Below, one piece after another: positions 33,121 through 44,565 of a DNA stretch of 64,000 bases. A program made the position numbers and the translations under genes. Source of the stretch: Oasisia sp. SBJ-2009 (lineage: Eukaryota > Annelida > Polychaeta > Sabellida > Siboglinidae); NCBI GenBank assembly GCA_964017155.1, contig OZ024856.1, forward strand, positions 45,946,110 to 46,010,109. The letters are read 5' to 3'. Numbering within the stretch: position 1 is the first letter of the stretch; every line of letters starts with the position of its first letter. The notes under the pieces were generated by a model, which searched no databases, had not been told where the DNA came from, and saw only the letters and a program-made list of their open reading frames with translations.

Positions 33121-33760
33121 CTTACTTCATGTAGCTTGTAGCGTACTTTTCCGGGTTGAGAACCAGGTTTCTTTCAAGACATCTGTTGAGGAATTTGCGT
33201 CGTGTTCGGCGTCATCTTTCCCTATAATGAGGAAATCGTCTGCAATTACCTCGGTGCCATCCAATCTTTCGATGGTCTCGTGCATCTTTCTCTGCAAGAC
33301 TTCCGGTGCGCTGGAAATGCCAAACGGCATACGTTTCCATCTGTAGCGTCAGAATGGCGTGTTGAACTTTGTGAGTCGACTTGATTCATCGAACAATTCT
33401 ATCTGCCAAGACCCATTTTTTGGCGTCGGCGTCTACGAGAGTGAATACACGGCCACTACTGATTTGTTTGGCAATCTCTTCTATCGTTGGCATTTGATAA
33501 TGCCCTCGTCTAATAGCTCAATTTAGATCCCATGGATCCATGCAGATGCGCAGTTTCCCTGGCTCCGACACAAGCAGCAAGCTGGAAACCCGTTCTGTCG
33601 GTTCACTGACAGGCGCGATGATGGCATTGTTGACGATCTCACGCAGATCATGTTTCAGCTTGTCTCTTAGTGCCACTGGCACTCGTCGGGGGCGTGTACA
33701 ACAGGATTTACGTCACTGTCAATCTCGATGTGGTACCGGCCTGACAATTTTCCTAATCCT
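33121..33760 (-). pseudogene. Gypsy reverse transcriptase remnant
   Basis: In order: IIAPVSEPTERVSSLL, GKLRICMDPWDLN followed by a stop, HYQMPTIEEI, FTLVDADAK, WQIELFDESSRLTKFNTPF, RMPFGISSAPEV and VIADDFLIIG (catalytic DD). At least two frameshifts and one stop. Interrupted downstream by the SINE at 32831-33111. Confidence 0.85.
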
Positions 33761-34054
33761 TGGAAAACATATGCATATTTGTGCTGTATGTCAGTTGGAT
33801 CAAAGCAAGGCGTCTTCGTTGCTTTGCATCAAGTTTGTTTATACTCGGGGGCTTCGGCGAGTCATCAAACGGCCGAATGGAGTCCATATCCATCCACTTG
33901 ATCGCACCGATGCCAAGATCTGCCTGGCAGATCAACTGTGGCTGATAGTGTTTACCGCTCATCACTTTGAAGTGCAGATTGTGTTTACGACCATTTCTGT
34001 GAACTTGATGTGTTGTGGTCGCCATTACTTTAACTATCTCCCCACCATACACAG

Positions 34055-34319
34055 TCAGTGTGTCTGAAAACATGTGAGTTTCTTCAAGTTAGTGTCTCCA
34101 GTAGCTAACTTGTAATCACTCAGTGGTAAGATGTTACACTGTGATCCAGTATCGCACTCAAACTTCACTCTGTGCGGCCCGATGCCAAACGTTATGTAAC
34201 CTGGCTCTGTCTGCCGTCTGTCCACACACTTTACCGTGTGCTGAGTAGCTGAATAATCTTTCAGACTACCCACACCGTATTGTTCAGTCTTGACTGTTTT
34301 GACGTCTTTCGGGCTTTCA
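34055..34319 (-). pseudogene. Gypsy aspartic protease remnant
   Basis: Contains the active-site motif FECDTGSQCNILPL preceded by a short beta-rich stretch. The frame continues from the gag zinc region, as expected for a gag-pol precursor. Confidence 0.7.
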
Positions 34320-34890
34320 GTTTTCGACACTTGGCGGCGAAATAATTTAGTCCCTGACAGACTCTGCATTTCCGGCCCCAAGCTGGACATTTGCCTCTAT
34401 CGTGCGTCTTCCCACAAAACAAACAGTTCATAACTATACCTATTGTCGCGCGTGTTGCTTCTCTAGGTCTTATGCGTTCTGCCTCGTTACCACGTCGTCC
34501 GTGTCACCGGCGGAAGTCCATGCCTTCGCTTATTCAGCTTTTATTTCTGAACTTCTGATGACATCCAACGCTTCTTCCAACGTTAGATCGCGCTGCTCGA
34601 GTAATTTATCTCTTTCTCTCATTTATAACAATTGACACGAGATGATCACGGTATATCTCATCCGTTGTGATATCTGTACACGCACTGTTTGATTCTATTC
34701 TGCGTAGGTTATTTTACCATGACATCACATCTTCACTGGCCCGTTGTTTCCGCGAGTGGAAAGTATGCCGTTCGTAGGGAACAATGATCCTCGGGGTATA
34801 GTAGTTCTCGTACATTTCATGCGTCTTATTTTTGGCGTGTAGGATATGAACAAGTGGCGCTTCCTTGTAGCTTAATTCTCCCATAATTCT
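34320..34890 (-). pseudogene. Gypsy gag remnant with CCHC knuckles
   Basis: Broken frames read ENYYTPRIIVPYERHTFHSR, SEDVMSW, EIYRDHLVS and LLEQRDLTLEEALDVIRSSE, all typical of the Gypsy gag C-terminal half. A first zinc knuckle CLFCGKTHDRGKC is intact; in the second (CRVCQGLNYFAAKC) the His is replaced by Tyr. Confidence 0.75.
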
Positions 34891-35439
34891 CTTATCAAAA
34901 GGTCAAGAGGCGCCCCTAGAGGATATGTATTGCTTGATCTTTTTCCTGTTATGACTAGCATTACCCAGGTCCCCGTTGTGTCATGTATGGTCACTCGAGC
35001 TTATTACACAAATAATGATTAATTTCGTTGTCATGCCATCACCTATGTTGTCACGTGACAACTTTCATAGTCTATCCTTGTAAGGTGTGCTTTAAATTCA
35101 AACCACCCATGATAAAACATGGTATTTCTACTTAACTTTATTCAAAAAAACAGGTCACTGACAAAGACCATTGCGCATGTAATCATATGTTGACCATCTT
35201 CCAGTAATGGGTAACCGATTTAGGTCATTGCGCGTTCTCCACGTAGGCAACACACATATCTCGTTGTGCAACCCATACAGACAAGGTTATGTCAGTTTTC
35301 TGTCACGTTCAACACCATAACTTCAGTTAAAATGTCGCTTCCTAATATGTGCAAACAGTCCCTTCAACTTCCATAACACAATGTCAGGTAAAATGACGTC
35401 TTTGACTTTAGTCATAACGTAGCTTTTATAGTTTAGAGG
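34891..35439. other. No gene seen
   Basis: Upstream of the Gypsy gag remnant; a 5' LTR would be expected but no matching partner was recognised on the other side. Two loosely repeated CCATAAC...AAAATG segments occur at about 35317-35395. Confidence 0.4.
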
Positions 35440-36050
35440 TGATAAAATTGTTAAATATTCGTGTTTTACTAAGTCTGTGTGCTAACGTCGGAGCATTAAG
35501 TAACGTTTCACCCCCTCATTGCGTTAGACAGGTGGTGTTTTAACACATTTAACTAAGTTAATCTTGTAACTTGTAGTAAAATGGAATATGTTTCTGTTTC
35601 GACGCAATAACCTTGTCAAGTTTTCATATCTTAATAAGTCGGTGTGCCAACTTTGTACCATTTCCCAACTTTTCAGCGTTTCACCGCGATGGCTTTGTCA
35701 CTATGACGTATTTTTCTAATTCATCTCGGTACTTTCATAACATTCTGAGGAAAAACTATGCCACTCTCTATCATAAAACGAGAACCTTGGTATTTATTTA
35801 CGACATAGAACATTTTCTTAACCAATTCTAAACAAATCTAGAAAAATCTTGGGTTGTAACGCCATTTCTTTTAGAAACGGGTGCAACCTAGCGGATAATT
35901 CTGTCACTACGTTAAGCGCTAGCTCCATCTAGCAAGCAAAACAAGCACTATTTAGGGTTTGTCACCTGATAACCTTCTCAAGTATTCGTATTTTAATAAG
36001 TCAGAATGCCGATTTCGTAGCATTTCGTAATGTGTCATCGTTTCATTGCG
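35440..36050. repeat. Three diverged copies of an 85-bp repeat
   Basis: Copies at about 35440-35525, 35605-35691 and 35968-36050 share TATTCGTRTTTTAMTAAGTC, GTGTGCCAACTTTGTA-like and CGTTTCACCGCG-like blocks. They lie upstream of a TATA box at 36078-36090 and may be the U3 part of an LTR or an enhancer array. Confidence 0.5.
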
Positions 36051-36069
36051 CACGAGATGCATACTGGTT

Positions 36070-36440
36070 AATTAGCTTTTAAATATAAAAGGGGAGAGCA
36101 TCGTTTTAATCAGGGAGGACGGGGCTGACGAAAATGGTTTCGATCTACCAATGTTGGCTTCCAAATTATAACTCTAATATGAGATTGTTGCTCATAATAA
36201 ACACAACTTTCCAAATTATCGGCACCTTTATAAACTTGTAAAATGTAGGAGAACTGGAGTTGTTTCTAACAGGACGCTCAGATACTTCGATGTTACTCTG
36301 TAAATTATGTTGCCAACGCAATGTTTACCATGTTATTCTTGTGTACGACCATGAACTTCATTCTGGCTGAATAAAACCGAGGTTGAACCATGGAACGAGC
36401 GTTATTCACTTTACCCTGAATCGGGGGTTATAATTCCGAT
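36070..36440 (+). promoter_or_regulatory. LTR-like block with TATA box and polyadenylation signal
   Basis: AAATATAAAAGGGGAGAGC (TATA box) at about 36077 is followed about 290 bp later by CTGAATAAAACC (36367-36378). Then comes GGGGGTTATAATTCCGATTC and TGGCGAGCAC, resembling an LTR end plus primer-binding site. Plus-strand orientation, so not the LTR of the minus-strand Gypsy relic. Could equally be a cellular promoter. Confidence 0.25.
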
Positions 36441-37258
36441 TCTGGCGAGCACACACAACAGACACACACTAACCACCCTGTGAGATATACTCCCCGCGCG
36501 CAAGCAATCACAAGGGGATCGATTCTTACACTGACGAGCGCGCCTTGTCGGAACTTACACTGGAGTGCGCGGTTACACTGACGAGCCGTGCCTATTCGGA
36601 TCTTCACGACAGAGTTCTCGTAGACACACGGAAAGGAAAACAACGACATTCTTCAACTACTACTGTGAGTACGAACGATCTTACAGTTGCGACCTATTGA
36701 GACTGTTGTCGGACGAACCAAGTTACATTTGAACACAAAATATATTTACTTACGCCACAAACGTTTGAACACTTTCAATTAATCTATTTTGGCCGTGACA
36801 GTCTAATATATCTTAAATATGACAGCAGAATACACAGACTTTATACTCGGGCAGAGTCAAGCCATTCGTACTAAAAAATCTATCCGCGACTTGATTCATC
36901 ACACACGACATTGCGATGGATGATCAATACGTGTCGTACGAACGGGGATACGGGACGTCACCAATAGCCTCAGATGCAGCGTGACATTATCCCGGCGGCT
37001 CCCGCCGATTGTGACCGACAGGCCGATCAGCCACGGCAGACAGAACAACCAGCGCACGAGCGGCCACCCGTAGACGACGGCCTACACGGCATTCACGTTG
37101 TAAGGAATTTTAAACAGCCGTTTTTCGGATGTCTACGCGAGATCACACTTTGACAGTTAACAGTTAACCATCCTAGGCGTCACGTTATACACTGCACAGC
37201 GTGGACGTGATCCACAACGGATCTCTCGCTCCACCGACCGACAAGCGGCGAGAAGGTG
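36441..37258. other. GC-richer spacer, no gene seen
   Basis: Direct repeats of TTACACTGACGAGC at about 36526 and 36573. No coding frame with support. Confidence 0.4.
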
Positions 37259-37395
37259 CTACGCCTCACGCGTCTGTGTGCGGCCGTATCTGGCAGCCAA
37301 CGGTTCCGCGAGGTTGATGATCGCTGCGACCATCACTGAGGATCCAATCGCCAAGAACGACTCGTTCCAGTCTCCGGTGACATCTCGCAGGAATC
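37259..37395 (-). CDS. MCT-like terminal exon
   Basis: Acceptor [30 protein letters not shown], a last hydrophobic segment and a short tail [15 protein letters not shown]. Confidence 0.85.
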
Positions 37396-40127
37396 CTGAA
37401 ATAAAATAATTTACTAAATGACAACAAGAATGTGTTTCCACTAACCAATGTGTCATTTGTCCACGTAATGCCATCTGTATTACAAGCACTGTTTTTCTTT
37501 ACTTATATTTAAAGACCCTCATCTCCATCAGTTGTGTGTGAATCCAGCTGAAACTCTGTAAATGATCTAGCGCATCACTGAGATTGTTCGTAGATTTGGA
37601 CGTTTCGAAAATTCCTCCGATGAGGATTGAGGAATTTTGGGAGTTGAATATTTCAAGACGCTGTAGATGGAGTTCATGTGTTTCTACATCATCGAAAAGA
37701 TATTGTTATATCATCTACATACAAATGAATGAATTTTTTGTATTCTTTTAATTTATTGGCGTTAGACAATTCGTCTGCCTTCCTTTAACAAACATTCTGT
37801 TGCGCCATGCGCGTGAGCTTATGATGTAACAAAACGCTAACGTATGGCAGGCCATTTCTGGGATACGCTGAAAGTTTAAACAACAAGTCCAGTGTTCAGC
37901 TGCAGATTATCAATGCGTGTAGGCTACAAATATTTGGGTGGAGTTTGCGGTGGGTTTCAAATGTTTGACTTTCGAAGTTTGGTCTATTTTCTGTGTTCAT
38001 AATATAATTATGACAACGATACTTTTATTATATTTCAGTGCAACCAATTTATTTGAGGTTTGATCACTTGCATAATCATGATTTTGTCTGGACAATTTAT
38101 TTTTCGCCAATGCAATAAGCGTAGCAAATTGACAATAAGATTTATCCAGGGCAATGGAAACGTGACCTCAGGATCACAATTTTCATCAGCAAATATTTCG
38201 AGCGCATGAATGCCTCCCCCTAGAAGCGCTGGGTAACTCGGCCAATTTATCATGTGAAAAACGAATGATAAAAACTACATATTTGCACGAGTGTCCGGAG
38301 ACTGGAATTGCATAGAGTGCACGCTCAGGTTGAATATCTTTTGAGTAACAGAGTTCTGATGGAGTACATGTCTATCATGTTTTTGTGTGAGTACTTTTAG
38401 AGACGCCATCAACCGAATGCATTTCTGGAGATTTACTCTCGAGCATTTTGGAAGTGCAGAGATTCTCCGGGTGGAACGATGTTTTAATGACTTATTCAAT
38501 AACACCTATATTCGCAAAACCTGGAAATTACAGGTATTTTGCTTTGAGTGCGAGAGATCGGGAGGAAGTTCGAAGAATGACAGAACCGGGTACTCAGGAT
38601 AATTTGAAAATCTGTGGTGTACTTGGTTATATTGTATTCTTGCGTTGCAAAAACAATGATTTGGGCAGCCAGTTGCTGTCATTAGGGAAATAGTTTGAAA
38701 ACATAATTCACTTTTATCCAGGATTGTAAGATCAAGACAAATAAAACGTGACGGCCTTCTGCTGGTGTACAGTGATAATGACGTGGTTTGTTTCAAACGT
38801 ATCTTACCTGCGAGAACATTCAGTCCCAACATGAAAATGCGCAGATGCTGCAAACATACGAACATCACATCACAACATTGAAGTCTATTTTTTGCATTAA
38901 AACACATTTTAAAGCGCTGTCTATCAAATGAATATTGCGTCCATGGCGAAGTATTGAATCAGCTCCCTATTACGTTAAACCTTCTGAAACTATAGCCATT
39001 TTTATAAACACAACTCAAAACAAATTTGTTTGAAATTGCTTTTCCACCATATGTTTTTGGCGATTGTTGCAATCACGATTGTTGCCTGTCCCCAATGATG
39101 ATTATGCCAAATGATGTGGTTTAAATATCGCGAGCTCAAATAATCACAAACGACTAACCAGTACATGACGCTGGACGTGACGGGCATGTTGACAAGTCCA
39201 AGCTCCTCAGCAAGAAGGACGGGCGCCAGGACAACAATCGATCCAGCAAATACACCAGACAATCCAGATAATATGGCCAGGCTCACGTATCGCTTGGCGA
39301 ATGGAAACAGACAGAACAAGATGCCATTGGCGAGCGTCGCTGTCTGGTAGATGTGTTTCTTTTTCACAACGTTCAAGTCCGCAAACCAACCAGTGAAGAG
39401 GCGAGAGACTCCACCGCAAATTCCCATCAGGGACAGCAGAAAGACGGCTTTGAACTTGGAAATACCAATATCGGTGGAGTGCGGGTGAATCATCATTACG
39501 CATGTTGCGTAGCTGCCGTCGGAAATAGGCAGTGTCAATGCGTAAATGTAGAGAAGCGGATTCTTCACAATGTTCCATTGGAGAGAATGTTTTTGGGTCT
39601 GTACCTTGTCGGCGGTGATCGTTACGTCGCTTAGATTGTGTGATTTAGCCAATGAGCGTGGTTCTCCTAAAACTGTAATGTCTCCAGTCTCAGACGTAAT
39701 TACATCAGTTTCTTCGTTGGTAGAATAGCTTCTATCTGGTGTGCAGTTATGAATTTCTGCATATCTTGCGACGTTATCGGACACCACCGAGGCTAAATCA
39801 ACCTGGTTTGTTTCTTCTTGTATTTGTTTATGTCGGTATATCGATTGCCTCAACAAATATCTGCATAAAAAGAATTGTCTCTGTCGAAAGAGCATTCCAG
39901 CAGCGCTAACGTGAAACATTATTCCGGCCATGATAATAAATGCGCCCTGTAATCCGTAATGGTCTAGAAAGTACTGAAGCAATGGTGGAAAACAGAAAGC
40001 CCCGATTGAAGAGGTGGCGAAAGCTATGCCGTTAGCAAGAGCTCTTCGCTTCTCGAAATATGTGGAGATAACAACGATGCTTGGTCCGTAGCTACAGCCA
40101 GCCCCTGCACCTGCAAAATATAAAGTG

Positions 40128-40206
<79 letters not shown>

Positions 40207-40221
40207 ATGTATATATATATG

Positions 40222-40285
<64 letters not shown>

Positions 40286-42762
40286 ATGATATGATATGAT
40301 TACGGATTCGATTCGGCTTTGATATCAAAATTACCCTGGGGACATGAAATGACTCAACAACTTCCGATTTGCCAACAATCTGTGGCCATCGTAAGCGAAA
40401 GACAATCCGGTCTTTTATGTAGAAAATTAATCAGGATTTGTTGCTTTTAAAATCCGAAATAGTTACTCAAATATCTTTTTTTAATATTACCTATAATATG
40501 TTAGCAGTCAGTCAAAAACGTACCGATCAGAAATCCGTAAGTGAAATATGCCACCCAAATTGTCGGGGCAAAGGCGGTCAAGAAGTAGCCAATGTTCATG
40601 AGCAGACCACCGAAGACGACGACGGGTCTCGGCCCAAACCGACTGCTCAGGAGGTTGGCCGGCGGTACTGGAAGGAAGGGAAGAGTTACATTATCCGACC
40701 ACACTAATGCAAGCCTATTAGTACGAAAGCCAGTCAGTGTGTTAATGTGACTTTGATTGCATACATCCTGGTAATAGTATTGATGCAGTTCAACTGGTGG
40801 ACATTCCAATAACAGTTCGCGGATGGTCAACTCATTGTGCTATTAACGATCCTTGTATACTGTTTACTGGCACATAACTGTATATCATAAACAATCTCAC
40901 ACTCTGTTATTGTACCGATTATTAGATACAACAAAAGACTGATAAACAACCAAGGCAATTCGAAGCTGCTATACCTTTCGAACATGTTTTCCAAGAACAT
41001 AATTACGTTACAATTCTACTGATATGAGACGTACTTGCACACTTCGCCACATCAATTTAAATTTCAGACTTACCCCTGAATAGGGTAGAGACGCTCATTG
41101 TCCCTCAAGCCGATTTTTGACATAGCTAATTAAATAAGTATACACTTGTTATCATAAAATACTATATTATAAATTCAAAATTAAACTTATATTCACACAA
41201 ACATAAAAAAAACCAGATTGTCTTCTCGGCGAAGTTACGCAGCCGAGCGAGAGTCGGTTAAACGAGACCACCGAGAAATCTAGTGTATGATTGAAGAGGA
41301 GGCTACTTGCTAACCACTCACGTATAAATGCATGTAAAACACGTAAAGTCAATATTGTCAATAGTACATTAAACAAGCCCTAACACTAACCGTAACATCA
41401 ATCCTAAACTTAACCCTAATCCTATGCCTTATTCCACATAAGAATAACCACAAATGGGCATTTGTACGAGAGTGGTTAACAAGTAGCCATTGCCGTGTTA
41501 GTACTGATCGGGTCAGTATAATCTTAGTCATTTCTAGGTAGGAAATCCTAGCTAACTATTCTTCGTGAAACCGGCCACAATCATCACAATTGCAATGATG
41601 ATGATGATGATAATAATGATTATTATTGCTATTACTATTATTGATCGGAATGAATGTGCTTGATCAGCTTTAACAAGCAAGGTGTTGAAGTTTGCGGACG
41701 ACACAAAAGTGTTTCGGAAAATAAAAAGTGATGCAGATAGACAGCATTTACAAGATGATCTAAATAAGTTGATAGAATGGTCTGAGAAATGGCAAATGCT
41801 GTTTAACTTTGGAAAGTGTAAGTGCCTCCACACAGGACATGGGAATGAAAATGCACAATATACAATGGGTGGTACTGTACTAAATACTACTGTAAAGGAA
41901 AAGGACTTAGGTTTAACCATTAGTGCTGACATGAAGGTATCAGAGCAGTGTGGAATTGCAGCAGCGAAGGCAAACCAAATTCTTGGATTAATTAGGCGAA
42001 ATATAGTATACAAAGAAAAAGAACTAATAATACCGCTTTATAAAACAATAGTTAGGCCTCATTTAGAATATTGTATACAAGCATGGAGGCCATATCGCAA
42101 GAAGGATATTGATATGCTAGAAAGAGTACAAAGGAGAGCAACAAAAATGATACAAAAACTCAGGAATATTAGTTATGAAATGCGTCTAAAAGAATGTGGT
42201 CTAACAACACTAGAAACCAGAAGATTGAGAGGAGATCAGATTGAGGTTTTTAAAATATTGAATGGGTATGAAAATATTGACAGAAATATTTTTTTCACGG
42301 TCAAAGAAGAGAGAAGGACTAGAGGACATGGAGTTGCATTAGCAAAGAAGCAGTGTAGACTAGATATTAGAAAATTTTCATTTTCACAAAGAATAGTAAA
42401 CGAATGGAACAAATTATCAGCTGATTGTGTAGGTGCTAGAAGTGTTAATATGTTTAAAAATAAAATTGACATATACCTAAGACGGGCGGGGTATACTTAG
42501 ATAGATAGGTTGGACTCTCGATAAGCCAAACGGCTTCCTTGTCCACCTGCCATCTAGAGTTGATTCTCTAGGTGGCAATCTTGTTAAATCTTGTTAAATC
42601 AGTTGCTCGGTTTACCAGTCATAAACGCCACAAATGCCAATATTGCCGGAATCCACGCAACTTTAGAAGCCGTGCAGTCGAAGGTCTCTTGAATTTTCTT
42701 GAAGAAAACGCCAAATGATCTGACACATCCGCCGATGACGAGGAAATGGATCATTGCTGCGC
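37259..42762 (-). CDS. SLC16/monocarboxylate-transporter-like MFS gene (5' exon missing)
   Basis: Five exons: 42616-42762, 40524-40667, 39152-40110, 38808-38847, 37259-37395 (TAG). Phases 1,1,0,1 agree at every junction, giving about 475 residues. Family marks: KSFGVFF-like [10 protein letters not shown] near the start, [10 protein letters not shown] (RxGxR loop), [20 protein letters not shown] (the MCT signature region before transmembrane segment 5), a long hydrophilic loop of about 110 residues between the two halves, and [14 protein letters not shown] in the second half. About 11-12 hydrophobic segments. It would be a plasma-membrane transporter of monocarboxylates or related acids; the substrate is not inferable. 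The N-terminal GGWGW motif lies on an exon not found upstream of 42762; an in-frame ATG at 42802 would bypass it. The donor after exon 39152 is weak (GTC|GTTTGT) but preserves family spacing exactly. A CR1 insertion occupies intron 1. Confidence 0.85.
37396..38807. other. Last intron of the MCT-like gene
   Basis: No repeat family or nested gene recognised. AT-rich, with short frames only. Confidence 0.6.
38808..38847 (-). CDS. MCT-like micro-exon, 40 nt
   Basis: Acceptor [23 protein letters not shown], donor CAG|GTAAGA. Fills exactly the 13-residue gap expected between MYWLV and [10 protein letters not shown] in this family. Confidence 0.75.
39152..40110 (-). CDS. MCT-like large exon
   Basis: 959 nt. 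From the MCT signature [20 protein letters not shown] through the central hydrophilic loop (Ser/Thr/Asp-rich) to [12 protein letters not shown]. Acceptor TATTTTGCAG; donor GTC|GTTTGT. Confidence 0.85.
40131..40300. repeat. AT microsatellite in an MCT-like intron
   Basis: About 150 bp of TA units with a TATG-rich middle, then four ATATG units. Lies 20 bp beyond the acceptor side of the large exon. Confidence 0.95.
40524..40667 (-). CDS. MCT-like exon, transmembrane segments 2-4
   Basis: Acceptor CTTCCTTCCAG, then [17 protein letters not shown] and a hydrophobic run to YGFLIG; donor ATCG|GTACGT. Confidence 0.85.
40668..41670. other. MCT-like intron up to the CR1 insertion
   Basis: No gene. 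Ends in a low-complexity ATG/ATA/ATT run at 41590-41645 just before the CR1 5' junction. Confidence 0.5.
41671..42600 (+). mobile_element. CR1-like LINE copy B, strongly 5' truncated
   Basis: Starts inside the reverse transcriptase, one codon block before KFADDTKVF, and runs to the 3' stem-loop and the tail TCTTGTTAAA x2. Nearly identical to copy C over 930 bp, so the two share a recent source. Inserted antisense in the MCT-like intron. Confidence 0.9.
41682..42500 (+). pseudogene. CR1 ORF2 C-terminal fragment, copy B
   Basis: 272 codons open from KFADDTKVF to the natural TAG. Differs from copy C by only a few residues (FNFGKC versus FNCGKC, MIQKL versus MIPKL, YLRRAG versus YLGRAG). Not expressed as a protein in this form; it lacks an endonuclease and most of the RT. 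Confidence 0.85.
42616..42762 (-). CDS. MCT-like exon (first recognised)
   Basis: Acceptor TTTTACCGCAG; reads [20 protein letters not shown] and [15 protein letters not shown]; donor G|GTAAAC. The antisense CR1 copy B ends only 15 nt into the following intron. Confidence 0.85.
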
Positions 42763-43911
42763 CTGCGGTAAAACGGACAAGATTAACAATAAGCAATGCC
42801 ATGAAACTGACTCTTTGATAATGTTATGCAATGTTCATTAGTCACGTTAAAATAACTATTGTATGCCTATTTTTAATTGCGTAATGTATTTTATTAATCA
42901 CTTGTAAACCTGACAACATATCGAAAACAGTACTTCACGTACATGGACTTTCATATTTGGGCTCCGCTATGCTATCAGTATAAGGGAAGTTCATGAATAT
43001 TCGGTTCAGTTCGCCACACTTCGGTTTTATCCGACAAGTTCACTTCGTGTTTAAGGTCAACGGTCATTGCGCGGTTCACTGCGCGTGCATGAATATTCAG
43101 TATAATCAGACTGAATGATCATCCACGTGGCAGCAATTAATACATTAAAATAGCAGATTTTCTCGGCCATATTGCGATGTTACCACCCTCACGTATGTTC
43201 TAGACAACAATACAGAAATGCAGCTTAATGAAACACCAGTCAGTCTTTCTGTATACATACTACTGATAAGACCGAAATAACTTTATGCACTTGCAGTAGT
43301 ACTTCTTGGGTCAGTGGATTTCAACAATACTAAAAACACTTGTTGATCGATAAACCACCAGGGCTTTTCACCGCAGATGTTGCGGAACTCGAACACATAT
43401 ATGAACGTATTACATTTCATTTGGCTAGATCAGTACAACGGGACAAGACATAGCGGCAGTAAGTAGGCCTACACGCACGAGTAACCAATACTAGTGAATG
43501 CGCCGTTTCACGGGAAACCACCGAAGGCATTCGTGACTGTCGTGATAGTTCTTCGATCACCTAGCCTATCTAATTCGCAACATGAGTAATGTACAATCTC
43601 AATCTCTTTGACGACACCAATGCATGCACTAGACACCGATCACCAATGTGTCGCTCGAAGTTCTGTGTACGTGGTAATATACACTCTGGCGTGCAATTAC
43701 AACTTGTGCCGCCATCTAGAGATCAGCAGCTCAAGCGTCTGACAACAGCAGCAGATGTCGCCACTAGCTGACGACGTATGTCACACGAGGTTGAGTTACT
43801 GGTGCGGTGATGCTGGAAGTTCTAATGACAGTGGCTTGTGATTTAGTTACTTTGAGGATTAGCACATTTTCGAAGAACCAAATGTTCACGTCTCTAAATA
43901 GTCTCGCTTAC
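42763..43911. other. Upstream of the MCT-like gene, first exon not found
   Basis: CATGAATATTC occurs twice (about 42992 and 43090) about 99 bp apart. CTCTAGATGGCGGC on the minus strand at about 43709-43722 resembles a CTCF site. No exon encoding GGWGW was seen. Confidence 0.35.
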
Positions 43912-43987
43912 CTGACTGTGAATATTATCCCCGTGGGGCCAAACAATGCTGCTACTGCAAGGATACTGTTTAATCCTGCCGTAATTC
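43912..43987 (-). CDS. Lone exon, possible transporter segment
   Basis: 76 nt between acceptor TTTAAATAG and donor CAG|GTAAGC, open in the frame ITAGLNSILAVAALFGPTGI and then IFTVR. A hydrophobic helix with GPTGII resembles the fourth transmembrane segment of MFS transporters. It ends in phase 2, so it does not splice to the next MCT-like exon (needs phase 1). Either part of another gene further upstream or accidental. Confidence 0.25.
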
Positions 43988-44293
43988 CTATTTAAAAAAA
44001 TAAACTACACATTTTTATTTAGTTTTGTGTTAATGTAAGTTCAGTTTTTATAGGATATCATTATCTTGTAAAGGTTTATCGTTATTTAAATTGTTATTTC
44101 ATAGTTGGCCTGAGGTCCAATCAGCGTCGCTTCCCTAATCTGGGGCACGGCCGCCCCGGCGGTTACAACAGCAGCCCATTAATTCCCCAGGCAGTGTTGA
44201 GGGGCTGAAAAGTGCTGCCACCTCACAGAGCCTGGGTAATCGAGACTAGACTCGAAAACTCGAACACCTGCCACCATATGCGCGAGTGCACAT

Positions 44294-44565
44294 GTGAGTC
44301 TGGTAACGTGCCTACAACCAACTAGTTCAAAGAAGAGAGGGATCAAGAAAACTGAGAAATCGTCAAAGAAAAAGAAGACAGAGAAGGAAGACAGTGACAC
44401 TATGTCTTGTCTGTATTGCTTGGAATTGTATTCCAAGAGCAGACAAGGCAAAAGGCCGCGGCATCGCGAGCGGGGAGTGTAACGAGTGATCACACCGTGC
44501 GGGTGCCGTGTGAGCGTGGCGGGTTAATGTGCGAGATTTACGCCGACATTAGGCCCTAGGATTTT
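44294..44565 (+). pseudogene. Relic of a transposase-type C-terminal zinc region
   Basis: Lys-rich linker SSKKRGIKKTEKSSKKKK, an acidic KEDSDTMSCLYCLELYSKSR, then after a frame break ECNE-stop-SHRA. The pattern CxxC...C-N-E-W-x-H-x-x-C is common at the C-terminus of invertebrate DDE transposases. One in-frame TGA replaces the expected Trp. Seen by eye only. Confidence 0.35.

Larger units (their letters stand above)
31647..34890 (-). mobile_element. Decayed Ty3/Gypsy LTR retrotransposon
   Basis: Order on the minus strand is gag (34890-34320), protease (about 34190-34055), reverse transcriptase (33760-33121), a SINE insertion (32831-33111), the RT connection (32815-32657), then integrase (32656-31780). 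Many frameshifts and stops show it is dead. RNase H is missing: the connection sequence ending FAWNES runs straight into the integrase zinc region. No LTRs were recognised. Confidence 0.85.

Noticed and set aside
39002..39151. Extension of the large MCT-like exon beyond 39152
   Set aside because: The frame stays open but departs from the family after MYWLV; splicing at GTC|GTTTGT to the 40-nt exon restores the expected spacing.
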